From Malachius bipustulatus (taxonomy: Eukaryota > Arthropoda > Insecta > Coleoptera > Melyridae), in the NCBI GenBank assembly GCA_910589415.1, contig OU342631.1, positions 1,798,001-1,862,000 on the forward strand: 64,000 nucleotides of DNA, given 5' to 3'. The position numbers and the translations under genes were made by a program. This document shows positions 24,501 through 33,622 of this stretch, one piece after another. The notes beneath the pieces were generated by a model. That model saw only the letters and a program-made list of their open reading frames with translations. It made no database searches and was not told the origin of the DNA. Each line of letters begins with the position of its first letter. The stretch's first letter is position 1.

Positions 24501-25780
24501 TGTTAGGTTTTTATGAATACGAAGGCCACATTTTGAAGTTGTACAGCAGTTCATTTGCGACGTTAGAATCAGAATACAATGGCGATTTGCCCCAAATAAC
24601 CGACCAAAGAGAAAAATGGCTATCAGATGATTGTATTGACGCAGCGGCCTATAGTATATTGAAAGATTGTTCCGATGTATACTATATAGATGCAGTATCA
24701 ACGAAATTAATATTTTCAAAAGCATGCGACAGCTTTAGGATGTTTAAGCCTTTTCATAAGAGCCTGAACTTCATACGTTTCGTATTTTTTCCTGTGAACT
24801 TTGAAGATACTCACTGGTTTCTATTGGTTTTAGATATGCAATTCAGAACTATTTTTGTTATTGATTCAGGCAGCTTCACCACATACACCCCAGTCGTCTT
24901 GAAGGACATTATTAGTTACTTTTTTCAACAGAGAAATCAATCACGAGGAGCCGACGTGCTAAATGTTGAAGAGTGGGAGGTGCAGGAACCTAAAGCTGTT
25001 CCAAAACAATCTGATGCCATTAACTGCGGGGTATACGTTATATATTTCATGTTAGCCATAAGTCGATCTAAAAGTGTCCACGGAATCGATGCCTTTCTTG
25101 GTAGAACTTTCGATCCCGAAAGATTTAGAATCACCCTGCAGCAATTGCTTCTACTCGCATCCATTGACATGAAATGTTTTTGTCTTAATTGTGGTAATCG
25201 AGTCCCTAATAAAAAACAGACCTGCTGCTTCTGCACTCGAACAATACATTCCGAAGACTGCACCGTAACAAACGTTGTATCAATTAAAGATGACGTATGC
25301 TCTTTATGCAATATTTGCAACGATCCGTTCGAGTCTGTAAGTTGCCACACGACCATCGTTTTAGACCGTTTGATAACAGAACAGTTCGTGCTGCATTACA
25401 AAACTTACTTAAATAGCATAGTTAACAGCAAGGATGTTAATGAAGAAAGTAGAAGCTATCGGGAAATAACTGATCATAAAACCCACATGAAATGGGATTA
25501 TTCCACTACATTCTTTGATATGACATCGTCACTGGAAGTCTCAAGACTACTAAAGATTCATTTAAATTGCCAAAATGACTACATTTGCTATGTTCTTCTC
25601 GGTCTTATAAATAAGAAAATATTTCATGCATATTATGGACTTCCCGAGACAATTCACAACATGATGACGTTCTACGCAGAAAAAAATAACATTCCCCTGA
25701 ATGAATGCGACCACCCGTCACCTTATACGCTTGATGCTGTGTTGGAAGAACTAGAAAAAGATTCAATATGCAAACAGTGA
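21539..25780 (+). CDS. Transposase-like protein fused to Ulp1-type cysteine protease
   Basis: The open frame runs from 21,428; its first ATG is at 21,539 (1,413 residues), but acceptor-like sites at about 21,444 and 21,462 allow an upstream exon. Numbers here count from 21,428. Residues 150-265 are a Ser/acidic low-complexity linker. A DDE-like core follows: LIAYFDSTGS with D477, IVTDWSFAL with D549, CCCAH with C595 and H597, and GNSNVECWFKIVKKE with E769. The C-x-H before the last acid resembles MULE and KDZ enzymes. A basic region (about 800-860) precedes a C48/Ulp1-like domain: H1129 in THWFLLVLD, D1146 in VIDSG, Q1194 and C1200 in QSDAINCGVY, the exact Gln-x5-Cys spacing of SUMO proteases. 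Residues 1250-1298 are a Cys-rich, zinc-ribbon or PHD-like segment. The frame is intact and is the only long gene of the transposon. Likely role: mobilisation, with protease-dependent processing or deSUMOylation. The family assignment is inferred from motifs. Confidence 0.85.
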   Translation: MGLTKDAMLIIASSLKTNTPHSDFDNILTLEPTDQVFICVAEIFRSKKSKYRYASEIYRLLHRHKDDIRELFENIDKKCLDTEILQKIQSSTLKENAGLFTAIEGARKETMPDQEPLSSDIAAETTYTPAVNDENMLGQDKEDSQPRAQPISCVGEKNQSASTTALSGSNCDPEMLEDNPSMLDEDSVNNNNTRAAVSSLLLPECGSSSQKVGLAADSGLTESHFATERKQHYPFYCHLDASGVDYSLRHIFLRQKLFSVDIYCVVIFKGTHLRKGRIVEYGICKHSECRKFRFEYKINKTIIESVLVRFDKEEPHHETEEFAYQLRGVERIGAKQRLLHTLPNTERSFDLRNSNTDALREGNWDKIRSLNVYQKVRSEAKADMDLDKNSYIDLVLRSINQTEKERYIQTPSGETLVYLYSRKQIEILPLREQKLIAYFDSTGSVVRPLSAGSTVYYYALVVNICSKIVPICELISSQHDMATISCFFINFKRFCTVSLRKPWPIFSCIVTDWSFALISGVCFGLNEITLYRYLSIIYYFILNKSRDVSHLIILRCCCAHFIKMIINKLSKIKLEKRSRKLIVEMMSSLVISETIESLVSLFRALMVILLSPHMTSSVYNAIKVFLGQDHNENFEFFVDVEGTDEGNDEWNQERGKYLDSPFYILFLKHYHEIAETVSKNGENANIEKNHLCSKEFATYILHHCMPFVPLWTGLLNVLVKGDVERFGNSNVECWFKIVKKEILQNERRLKIGRFIEKCEEKIETVTKSIKYDISKKPRKQKRKSSIENDVSWKDLKLEIDKPLKVEKWRPKKEKVCYFDKKLLQRYSTKGLNNEHSMPSTEKIASYFGPPCQTQEKTKNTKVITKNRHTSGVILTQLELTFKDFEEKYVKPRLAEYLKDNIFIIETVDSITADDKFGKDTLISSPDLEVLMQKKGNNSKSVLVEVNTGTEEKHTMNNESFNLYYYLENGLMFSPSYYLLSQKTGKNFVLGFYEYEGHILKLYSSSFATLESEYNGDLPQITDQREKWLSDDCIDAAAYSILKDCSDVYYIDAVSTKLIFSKACDSFRMFKPFHKSLNFIRFVFFPVNFEDTHWFLLVLDMQFRTIFVIDSGSFTTYTPVVLKDIISYFFQQRNQSRGADVLNVEEWEVQEPKAVPKQSDAINCGVYVIYFMLAISRSKSVHGIDAFLGRTFDPERFRITLQQLLLLASIDMKCFCLNCGNRVPNKKQTCCFCTRTIHSEDCTVTNVVSIKDDVCSLCNICNDPFESVSCHTTIVLDRLITEQFVLHYKTYLNSIVNSKDVNEESRSYREITDHKTHMKWDYSTTFFDMTSSLEVSRLLKIHLNCQNDYICYVLLGLINKKIFHAYYGLPETIHNMMTFYAEKNNIPLNECDHPSPYTLDAVLEELEKDSICKQ

Positions 25781-25811
25781 TTTAAGTATACAATAACTTT
25801 ATTAATATAAA

Positions 25812-25835
25812 AATAAAATAAACATTCTAAATAAA
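25812..25835 (+). terminator. Polyadenylation signals after the transposase-protease gene
   Basis: Three AATAAA hexamers (25,812, 25,817 and 25,830) lie 32-50 bases after the stop codon, the expected position for a short 3' untranslated region. Confidence 0.6.
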
Positions 25836-26003
25836 GTTTCTTTGCTTCATAAGATTAAGGTTGCTTTAGTAAAATTTCTGTTGAGGAGTATATTAATTTT
25901 CCAATGCGGAACAGTAGTGGCTCAGCAAGCCAGCTTACCAAGCTACACACGTCTGTTTTAAATATAAAAAATATACGAAGTAATTGCCAAAAATTATAGT
26001 TAA

Positions 26004-26762
26004 TTGAAAACTCTTAAGGGCTATAGGCAAAATATTTCTTCTTAAAGTATGGTCTTTATTATTAAATCAACGTTTCGACCAACAATTTGGGTCATCTTCG
26101 GGATTCTAAAATGACAAAAAGGAAACAGTTAACGATATAGCAGTTAAATTTTCAAGACAACTTACAACAATTATTTGACCAATTAAATAGGTCTGGAAAC
26201 ATATTTTGGTAATTTAAATGAATTAAAATATTCCTTTAATTTTCGTCAAATATTTTCTTTGACAGATGTTATGTCAGTGAAAATTTATAATAATTATTAC
26301 ATAACAGTATTATGCCCGTATTCACAAACGATAATTTCCTAAATAATTACGTAATCAATTATCCCCATCTCATTCTATTTCAAAAAAACTGCATACCTAT
26401 CTCCATCTCACTCATTTAAATAATTACGTAATTATTTAGGAAATTATCGTTTGTGAATACGGGCATAATACTGTTATGTAATAATTATTATAAATTTTCA
26501 CTGACATAACATCTGTAAAAAAAATAGTTGACGAAAACTTAAAGAATATTTTACGTCATTTAAATTACCAAAATATGTTTCCAGACCTATTTAATTGGTC
26601 AAATTGTTGCAAGTTGTCTTGAAGATTTAACTGCTATATCGTTAACTGTTTGCTTTTTAGAATCCCGAAGATGACCCAAATTGTTGGTCGAAACGTTGAT
26701 TTAATAATAAAGACCACACTTTAAGAAGAATTATTTTTCCTATAGCACTTAAGAGTTTTCAA
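26004..26762. mobile_element. Foldback element with TTAA duplication, nested in the 15-kb element
   Basis: TTAA at 26,000-26,003 and 26,763-26,766 flanks a near-perfect palindrome. It starts TTGAAAACTCTTAAG, with about 330-bp arms meeting around 26,370-26,400. The arms include AACGTTTCGACCAACAATTT and its complement, and a CGTATTCACAAACGATAATT block near the centre. The TTAA target is typical of piggyBac-like and Kolobok-like elements. There is no coding capacity, so it is non-autonomous. Confidence 0.8.
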
Positions 26763-26766
26763 TTAA

Positions 26767-27165
26767 TTAAAAAATATACGTATAAATAAAACAAATGCCA
26801 AGCCACGAACTGAGCCCCCATGCCTTCTTATTACCATGACGTTTGACTTGGCAAGTCACGAACCCGGCTTGACAAGTTCCGCTTCATAAAAAAGCGCCTT
26901 TACAGCAGTTTTCAGATGTTCAGCTAAAAGATATTTTATTATTTTCTTTATTATTGCTTTTTGTAAAATTATATGAGAAATTCGCTTAAATTAAAACAGC
27001 ATTGCTACATTCCAATCTCTTCGATTGAGATACAATAAGAAAACCAAAGTAAAAAAATTCATATAATTAAAAACTTTGCTTTTAAAATACTCTTTTCATT
27101 GATATCTGGAACTGGCTGAAAGGAGAGTATTATAATGCTTCAGACTTGTGTTGGGAGGGCAGTTT
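26767..27165. other. Right interior spacer of the 15-kb element
   Basis: About 400 bases between the foldback and the right array. There is a short direct repeat involving CTTGGCAAGTCACGAAC and GCCAAGCCACGAAC around 26,795-26,870, and nothing else that I recognise. Confidence 0.4.
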
Positions 27166-27169
27166 TTAG

Positions 27170-30100
27170 GTTTCCCGTTTCTGGACACGGCAAAATCTCG
27201 AACTAAGAAAACGAAACGAAAACGGGACTTAATCGATCAAGGGATGATTTTAGGAAAAATTATGGTTTGCAAGAAAAGATTTTTTACAGGGTAATAGTCC
27301 ACATACCTGGGTGTCATTTAGAGTAGAAGATTGCATCCCTTCGATTTCCTGGAAGACGCTGCAGACCATTAATGTTGCTACTATCATCTGTCGGTTTGTA
27401 AAGCTTTAGGGGTAGTTTTAGTCCGAAGTTTTGATTTGCAAGGGATTATTTTTTAATGGGGTGTGTATGATGCTTCAGACTTTGGTGTGGGTGCGCAGTT
27501 TTTAGTTTTCCGATTTCTGGACACGGCAAAATCTCGAACTAAGAAAACTAAACGAAAGCGGGACTTAATCGATCAAGGGATGATTTTAGGAAAACTTACG
27601 GTTTGCAAGAGAAGATTTTTTACAGGATAATAGTCCACACACCTGGGTGTCATTTTGCGTAGAAGATTGCATCCTTTCGATTTCCTGGAAGACGCTGCAG
27701 ACCATTAATGTTGCTACTATCATCTGTCGGTTTGTAAAGCTTTAGGGGTAGTTTTAGTCCGAAGTCTTGATTTGCAAGGGATTATTTTTTAATGGGGTGT
27801 GTATGATGCTTCAGACTTTGGTGTGGGTGCGCAGTTTTTAGTTTTCCGATTTCTGGACACGGCAAAATCTCGAACTAAGAAAACTAAACGAAAGCGGGAC
27901 TTAATCGATCAAGGGATGATTTTAGGAAAACTTACGGTTTGCAAGAGAAGATTTTTTACAGGATAATAGTCCACACACCTGGGTGTCATTTTGCGTAGAA
28001 GATTGCATCCTTTCGATTTCCTGGAAGACGCTGCAGACCATTAATGTTGCTACTATCATCTGTCGGTTTGTAAAGCTTTAGGGGTAGTTTTAGTCCGAAG
28101 TCTTGATTTGCAAGGGATTATTTTTTAATGGGGTGTGTATGATGCTTCAGACTTTGGTGTGGGTGCGCAGTTTTTAGTTTTCCGATTTCTGGACACGGCA
28201 AAATCTCGAACTAAGAAAACTAAACGAAAGCGGGACTTAATCGATCAAGGGATGATTTTAGGAAAACTTACGGTTTGCAAGAGAAGATTTTTTACAGGAT
28301 AATAGTCCACACACCTGGGTGTCATTTTGCGTAGAAGATTGCATCCCTTCGATTTCCTGGAAGACGCTGCAGGCGATTAATGTTGCTACTAACTCTACGC
28401 TATCATCTGTCGGTTTGTAAAGTTTTAGGGGTAGTTTTAGGCCGAAGTCTTGATTTGCAAGGAATGATTTTTTAATGGGGTGTGTATGATGCTTCGGGCT
28501 TTGGTGTGGGTGCGCAGTTTTTAGTTTTCCGATTTCTGGACACGGCAAAATTTTGAACTAAGAAAACGAAACGAAAGCGGAACTTATTCGATCAAGGGAT
28601 GATTTTAGGAAAACTTATGGTTTGCAAGAAAAGATTTTTTACAGGATAATAGTCCACACACCTGGGTGTCATTTTGCGTAGAAGATTGCATCCCTTCGAT
28701 TTCCTGGAAGACGCTGCAGGCGATTAATGTTGCTACTAACTCTACGCTATCATCTGTCGGTTTGTAAAGTTTTAGGGGTAGTTTTAGGCCGAAGTCTTGA
28801 TTTGCAAGGAATGATTTTTTAATGCGGTGTGTATGATGCTTCAGACTTTGGTGTGGGTGCGCAGTTTTTAGTTTTCCGATTTCTGGACACGGCAAAATTT
28901 TGAACTAAGAAAACGAAACGAAAGGGGGACTTATTCGATTAAGGGATGATTTTAGGAAAACTTACGGTTTGCAAGAGAAGATTTTTTACAGGGTAATAGT
29001 CCACATACCTGGGTATCATTTAGCGTAGAAGATTGCATCCCTTCGATTTCCTGGAAGACGCTGCAGACCATTAATGTTGCTACTATCATCTGTCGGTTTG
29101 TAAAGCTTTAGGGGTAGTTTTAGTCCGAAGTCTTGATTTGCAAGGGATTATTTTTTAATGCGGTGTGTATGATGCTTCAGACTTTGGTGTGGGTGCGCAG
29201 TTTTTAGTTTTCCGATTTCTGGACACGGCAAAATTTTGAACTAAGAAAACGAAACGAAAGGGGGACTTATTCGATTAAGGGATGATTTTAGGAAAACTTA
29301 CGGTTTGCAAGAGAAGATTTTTTACAGGGTAATAGTCCACATACCTGGGTGTCATTTTGCCTAGAAGATTGCATCCCTTCGATTTCCTGGAAGACGCTGC
29401 AGGCCATTAATGTTGCTACTAACTCTACGCTATCATCTGTCGGTTTGTAAAGTTTTAGGGGTAGTTTTAGGCCGAAGTCTTGATTTGCAAGGGATGATTT
29501 TTTAATGGGGTGTGTATGATGCTTCAGACTTTGGTGTGGGTGCGCAGTTTTTAGTTTTCCGATTTCTGGACACGGCAAAATTTTGAACTAAGAAAACGAA
29601 ACGAAAGGGGGACTTATTCGATTAAGGGAAGATTTTAGGAAAACTTACGGTTTGCAAGAGAAGATTTTTTACAGGGTAATAGTCCACATACCTGGGTGTC
29701 ATTTTGCGTAGAAGATTGCATCTCTTCGATTTCCTGGAAGACGCTGCAGGCGATTAATGTTGCTACTAACTCTACGCTATCATCTGTCGGTTTGTAAAGT
29801 TTTAGGGGTAGTTTTAGGCCGAAGTCTTGATTTGCAAGGGATGATTTTTTAATGGGGTGTGTATGATGCTTCAGGCTTTGATGTGGGTGCGCAGTTTTTA
29901 GTTTTCCGGTTTCTGGACACGGCAAAATCTCGAACTAAGAAAGCGAAACGAAAGCGGGACTTAATCGATCAAGGGATGATTTTAGGAAAAATTATGGTTT
30001 GCAAGAAAAGATTTTCTATAGGGTAATAGTCCAGATACCTTGGTGTCATTTTGCCTAGAAGATTGCATCCCTTCGATTTCCTGGAAGACGCTGCAGGCCA

Positions 30101-30305
30101 TTAATGTTGCTACTAACGCTATCATCTGTCGGTTTGTAAAAAATAGGGGGTAGTTTTAGTCCGAAGTTTTGATTTGCAAGGGATGATTTTTTAATGGGGT
30201 GTGTATGATGCTTCATACTTGGGTGTGGGTGCGCAGTTTTTAGTTTTCCGAGTTCTGGACACGGCAAAATTTTGAGCTAAGAAAACGAAACGAAAGCGGG
30301 ATTTA
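27170..30305. repeat. Right subterminal tandem array, 10 units of 336-347 bp
   Basis: The inverted form of the left array. The anchor TTCTGGACACGGCAAAAT recurs near 27,180, 27,520, 27,855, 28,190, 28,537, 28,884, 29,220, 29,567, 29,913 and 30,257. The units anchored near 27,855 and 28,190 look identical over most of their length, which points to recent expansion or conversion. The outermost units carry private variants shared with the mirror-image left units (ACTCGG in the first, AACCGG in the second), so the arms were copied as blocks and the inner part of the right arm expanded afterwards. Confidence 0.95.
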
Positions 30306-30611
30306 TTCTATCCACGGATGATTAACGAATGTTTCGCAAGAGATAATTTTTTTAGGGTACCTACCTAATGACCATTCGATAGATACTCGTCTGATTTATT
30401 TGAAGCTATTAAACTTTACTTTTAAAGTTAATTTTGACTATAATTTATTTTTAAAATAATAAGTTTATTTGAGGTCAATACTTTTGACCTTTAGTGTAAA
30501 AACGAATCCGAATCCGAATCTATCTTCAGGGACATTAAGATTTACACGTGCCGGTTCTAGAACGACCTTGACCTTGTGTTCCAGAACCGGCCAACTCTAT
30601 CTACTGTTAAG

Positions 30612-31440
30612 GAAAATTACATGATCATGCAGCACTGCATACTATAAGCAAAAACCATTTAAACACAAAAGTGTGACACTGCACGCTTATCTTATGATAT
30701 GAAATTTAGTGAAATAAAAATGATGCATTCTTGTCAATTTATGGCTTATTTCTGCCGAAACTATTAGGTATTTAAGAACATGCAATATTTTCTAAAAGCG
30801 AAATGATTTGTGAGTTAGGTGAAAAGTGCATAAGATCCCCTGTGACATTCCCATGCGAGCAAGATAGGAGCTAATAGCAATAGATAAGAGAGTAAGCGAC
30901 GATTTCCATTGAAAACGACAAACACGCAGACTCCTTTATTAATAAATGAAAATAATCCCTGTTGGGTGCAGTCTGATAAATGTGCCTAGAAATTTTTAAA
31001 TAATACAAAAACTGACTCCGCCAGGTGGTGGTTGCGTAACGACGGAAAGCTACTTAATTGTAGTAGTGTTCACTATTTATACCTTCGCTTCATTTCGTTC
31101 ATTTTTTTCCTTTTTTAATGATCTATCACTGGTAGCGTTTTTCTATTCTTATATCTATACGTAATCTCGATGGCGCGAAACAACATTAAAAACATGTTTA
31201 CCTAGATGATGTGTTGTTTCCATGAATCTAATTATTTATTTATTTATTTATCTAATTAATTATTCATTTAGTCTCAAAATGATCCTTATTTTATTCCCTA
31301 TTTAATAAGATTATATACTTGCATTGTTCTATCTATTCATCTTGTTTTTATATGAATAGGTGCCTATCCACCAAAGCAATACTCAGTATAATATTTTGAT
31401 TCCATATGTTGCCTCTTGTTCCAAACTTTAGTAACTGTAA
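30612..31440. other. No recognisable gene
   Basis: Right flank of the 15-kb element. There is a TTTATTTATTTATT microsatellite near 31,230 and no coding potential. Confidence 0.5.
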
Positions 31441-31441
31441 G

Positions 31442-32230
31442 GGTATGTTTCCACCAAAGGAACATTGAGGAACTTCTATGTTTCTGTTTTCTTTTTTCGA
31501 AAATGTTCCACAAAGTTTCTGAATGTACCACTCGGTTTATGTTCCAATTTTGGATTGTTTCTTCTTGTCACCGGTTTCCATTTCGAGCGGTAAACTTAAA
31601 AGGAAAATTAGCAACATAGGGAAACAAGTTGCTGCTTGTCGCCGTCTCGGTGGAAACGAGTAAGGAACATAAATTTTTTTAGTAAACTTTATGACACGTG
31701 TCCTTTGTGTCCTCTTTTTGAATTCTTGTAGCAACCTGACCCAATAGCCATTCGAGGTCAGAGCTGAACATTCGAGAAAAATTTTGGACACTATACCATT
31801 GGTTATTTTTCCCGAGCATAAATCGTCTTTCTTGAGGATGCTAAGCAACTGTGCTACACCAAAGTCATCTCTTTCTTGCAGACTCGGCTTTACCCAGCAT
31901 TTATGTTTTCTTTTCCGCCGCTTTTTTGGTAGATAATACAATGTATGCCGCCGCCGCTAATGGAATTTCATCTTTTCTCTCCATATTCTACTGTAAAATA
32001 ATTATAAACACAGTAAACGTTTTAATTTACACTTCCACGTGAATGGAAACACTGGTTTCAGTGGAAACACGGTGTTGCTCTAAGTTGCTGTTGCCACAAA
32101 CAACAGTTGCTTATTTGCTTCAGTGGAAATGATAAGTTTATGTATGTTCCTGAAAGTTTCTTGTATATAGAAACAAGACAAAACTTGGCTACATAAAAGT
32201 TCCTCAATGTTCCTTTGGTGGAAACATACC
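31442..32230. mobile_element. Inverted-repeat element, possibly a Harbinger derivative
   Basis: GGTATGTTTCCACCAAAGGA at 31,442 is inverted at the right end (to 32,230); about 36 bp are nearly identical and weaker complementarity continues inward. On the minus strand at 31,537-31,941 a 134-codon frame contains a C-W-V-K-P-S-L-Q-E-R-D-D-F-G segment. This resembles the W-V-R-P-x-L-x-x-R-x-x-x-G stretch near the N terminus of PIF/Harbinger-type transposases. The catalytic domain is absent. No clear target duplication was found, and the family assignment is tentative. Confidence 0.45.
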
Positions 32231-33254
32231 TTTAGAGAAACAAGTGCAAACATTTCATCTCCACCAAAGTGGTGTAAATTTCAGTTTTTTTGATTTTTCG
32301 GAACATGCTATATCCACTAAAGCATATTATAAAGGAAACACATAACATTTAGACGCGGTAAAGCCTTCAAAAAGGAAAAGAATGTGGGGAATTAGTGGAT
32401 TACAACTTTTGGAGGCCCTTGAATGGTTATTGTTGTCTTGCATCGAACTAAAAATCCGAAAATAAGACGCCAATTACAGAGCAGGAATCAAAACTTTTGC
32501 AGGATTCAATTATGTAATTCTACTAGCAAGTCCTTACTCCATTTGAATGACAATACTAGTTGCAATGATACACTGAAAATCCCTAGTAAGTGTTTTCTGA
32601 ATGACACCGCCGGTCTCCACTTCAGGAACAAAAAGTTCCAACTACAATTTTTTTCCGCGTGTTCTTCTTTTTCCTTTGATGTTACCGCTTCAAACAAGTG
32701 GAAACAAGTGGCAACACGTAACAAGGAGCAACTTTTACTAGCAACATCAAGGAACATTGAGCAACTTACTAGAAAATTTGTAAACATTTCGATAATTTGG
32801 AACAGAAACATAAAGATAGTAAGGGCTCCCTTCCCCGAATTAAGGCAAAATACCACATAATGGTGGTGTGGCAAATAAACGCTAAAGTAAAAGTAGAACC
32901 AAATCCGGCGGAAGTGGCAATCCTGCTTTTAGGACAGTAAAGTAGGCATGGTATCGGTCAGCAGCCATGCTATTATTGACCTAAAGCTGATGAAGTAACC
33001 TTCATTACAAGCTTTGAATCAAACATCTGCAGGCGACAATCACTACTTATCTTTTTAATTCGGCTGTATAGCTCTGCGATTACGGAAGGAAAAAAAATCA
33101 TGGGTCCCACCGTGAGAATTGCAGCCCCAAGAAAACCAAACATGGAATAATGCTGAGACTGGAAAACATCACGCTGGACGACCTGACTAGCAATCGGCGC
33201 TGCAGCTCCAGGACTGCATGTGTGAAATGGGCTATTTACCACGGAGGTTCAAGC
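32231..33254. other. Unassigned sequence left of the MULE
   Basis: Two overlapping open frames on opposite strands (32,423-32,860 plus; 32,506-32,874 minus) show no family motif. The last few hundred bases probably belong to the 5' part of the RTE-like LINE that resumes after the MULE, but I cannot show homology there. Confidence 0.35.
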
Positions 33255-33622
33255 CACCGGGACGCATATTCGTATCGGACGTAGCTTATTGCATTGTGGA
33301 AATGCGCGAACTGAACTGATATCGGACGCGCGTCATTGCACAAAACTGTGCAATATCAGTTGTTTGATACGGTCAAATGTGCCGCATTAAATTCGTATCA
33401 GTAAATAAATGCCCGTAAAGTAATGAAAGTATAACATACCTATTATGGTAATTTTTTAAATTAATTTGAATGTTGAAATTTGAGACACTGAATTCAGATC
33501 TAAAAAAAATTATCGTAAGATAATATGATGTAAAAATAAACTTAGATAATATTTAAATACATAATATATTACGAAGAGTAAGTACATATCAGCTTTAACA
33601 TAAGTAATAATTAATAAAAAAA

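Larger units (their letters stand above)
15524..30611. mobile_element. 15-kb DNA transposon with 3.2-3.4-kb inverted arms and 6-bp target duplication
   Basis: GTTAAG occurs at 15,524-15,529 and again at 30,606-30,611. Between them the element starts AGTAGATAGAGTTGGCCGGT at 15,530 and ends with its complement at 30,605 (15,076 bp). The arms are inverted copies: a unique terminal stretch (15,530-15,600 and 16,090-16,330 left; 30,300-30,605 right) followed by tandem arrays. The interior holds a single long gene with transposase-like and Ulp1-like protease regions. A MITE (18,841-19,059), a LINE fragment (19,437-20,066) and a foldback (26,004-26,762) are nested insertions. Size, 6-bp duplication, AG terminus and a clan-CE protease recall Polintons, but no DNA polymerase, packaging ATPase or capsid frame is visible. 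KDZ elements such as Zisupton and some MULEs also carry Ulp1 proteases, but with 8-9-bp duplications. I treat the superfamily as unassigned. Confidence 0.9.

Noticed and set aside
24937..25356. 139-codon minus-strand frame within the transposase-protease gene
   Set aside because: It is a shadow of the plus-strand protease and Cys-rich coding sequence.
26004..26762. Foldback as the true inner end of the 15-kb element's arms
   Set aside because: It has its own TTAA flanks and no counterpart on the left side, so it is a separate insertion.
15524..30611. Classifying the 15-kb element as a Polinton/Maverick
   Set aside because: The 6-bp duplication, size and AG terminus fit, but there is no DNA polymerase B, packaging ATPase, capsid or chromodomain integrase frame in the interior, and the single gene has MULE/KDZ-like features.
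32423..32874. Overlapping plus (145-codon) and minus (122-codon) frames
   Set aside because: Neither has family motifs, and both lie in repeat-rich sequence. The one open on both strands cannot be favoured over the other.
32973..33242. Minus-strand 89-codon frame with a membrane-like segment
   Set aside because: Non-ATG start, no homologous motif, and it lies where a plus-strand RTE-like LINE is expected. Likely chance.
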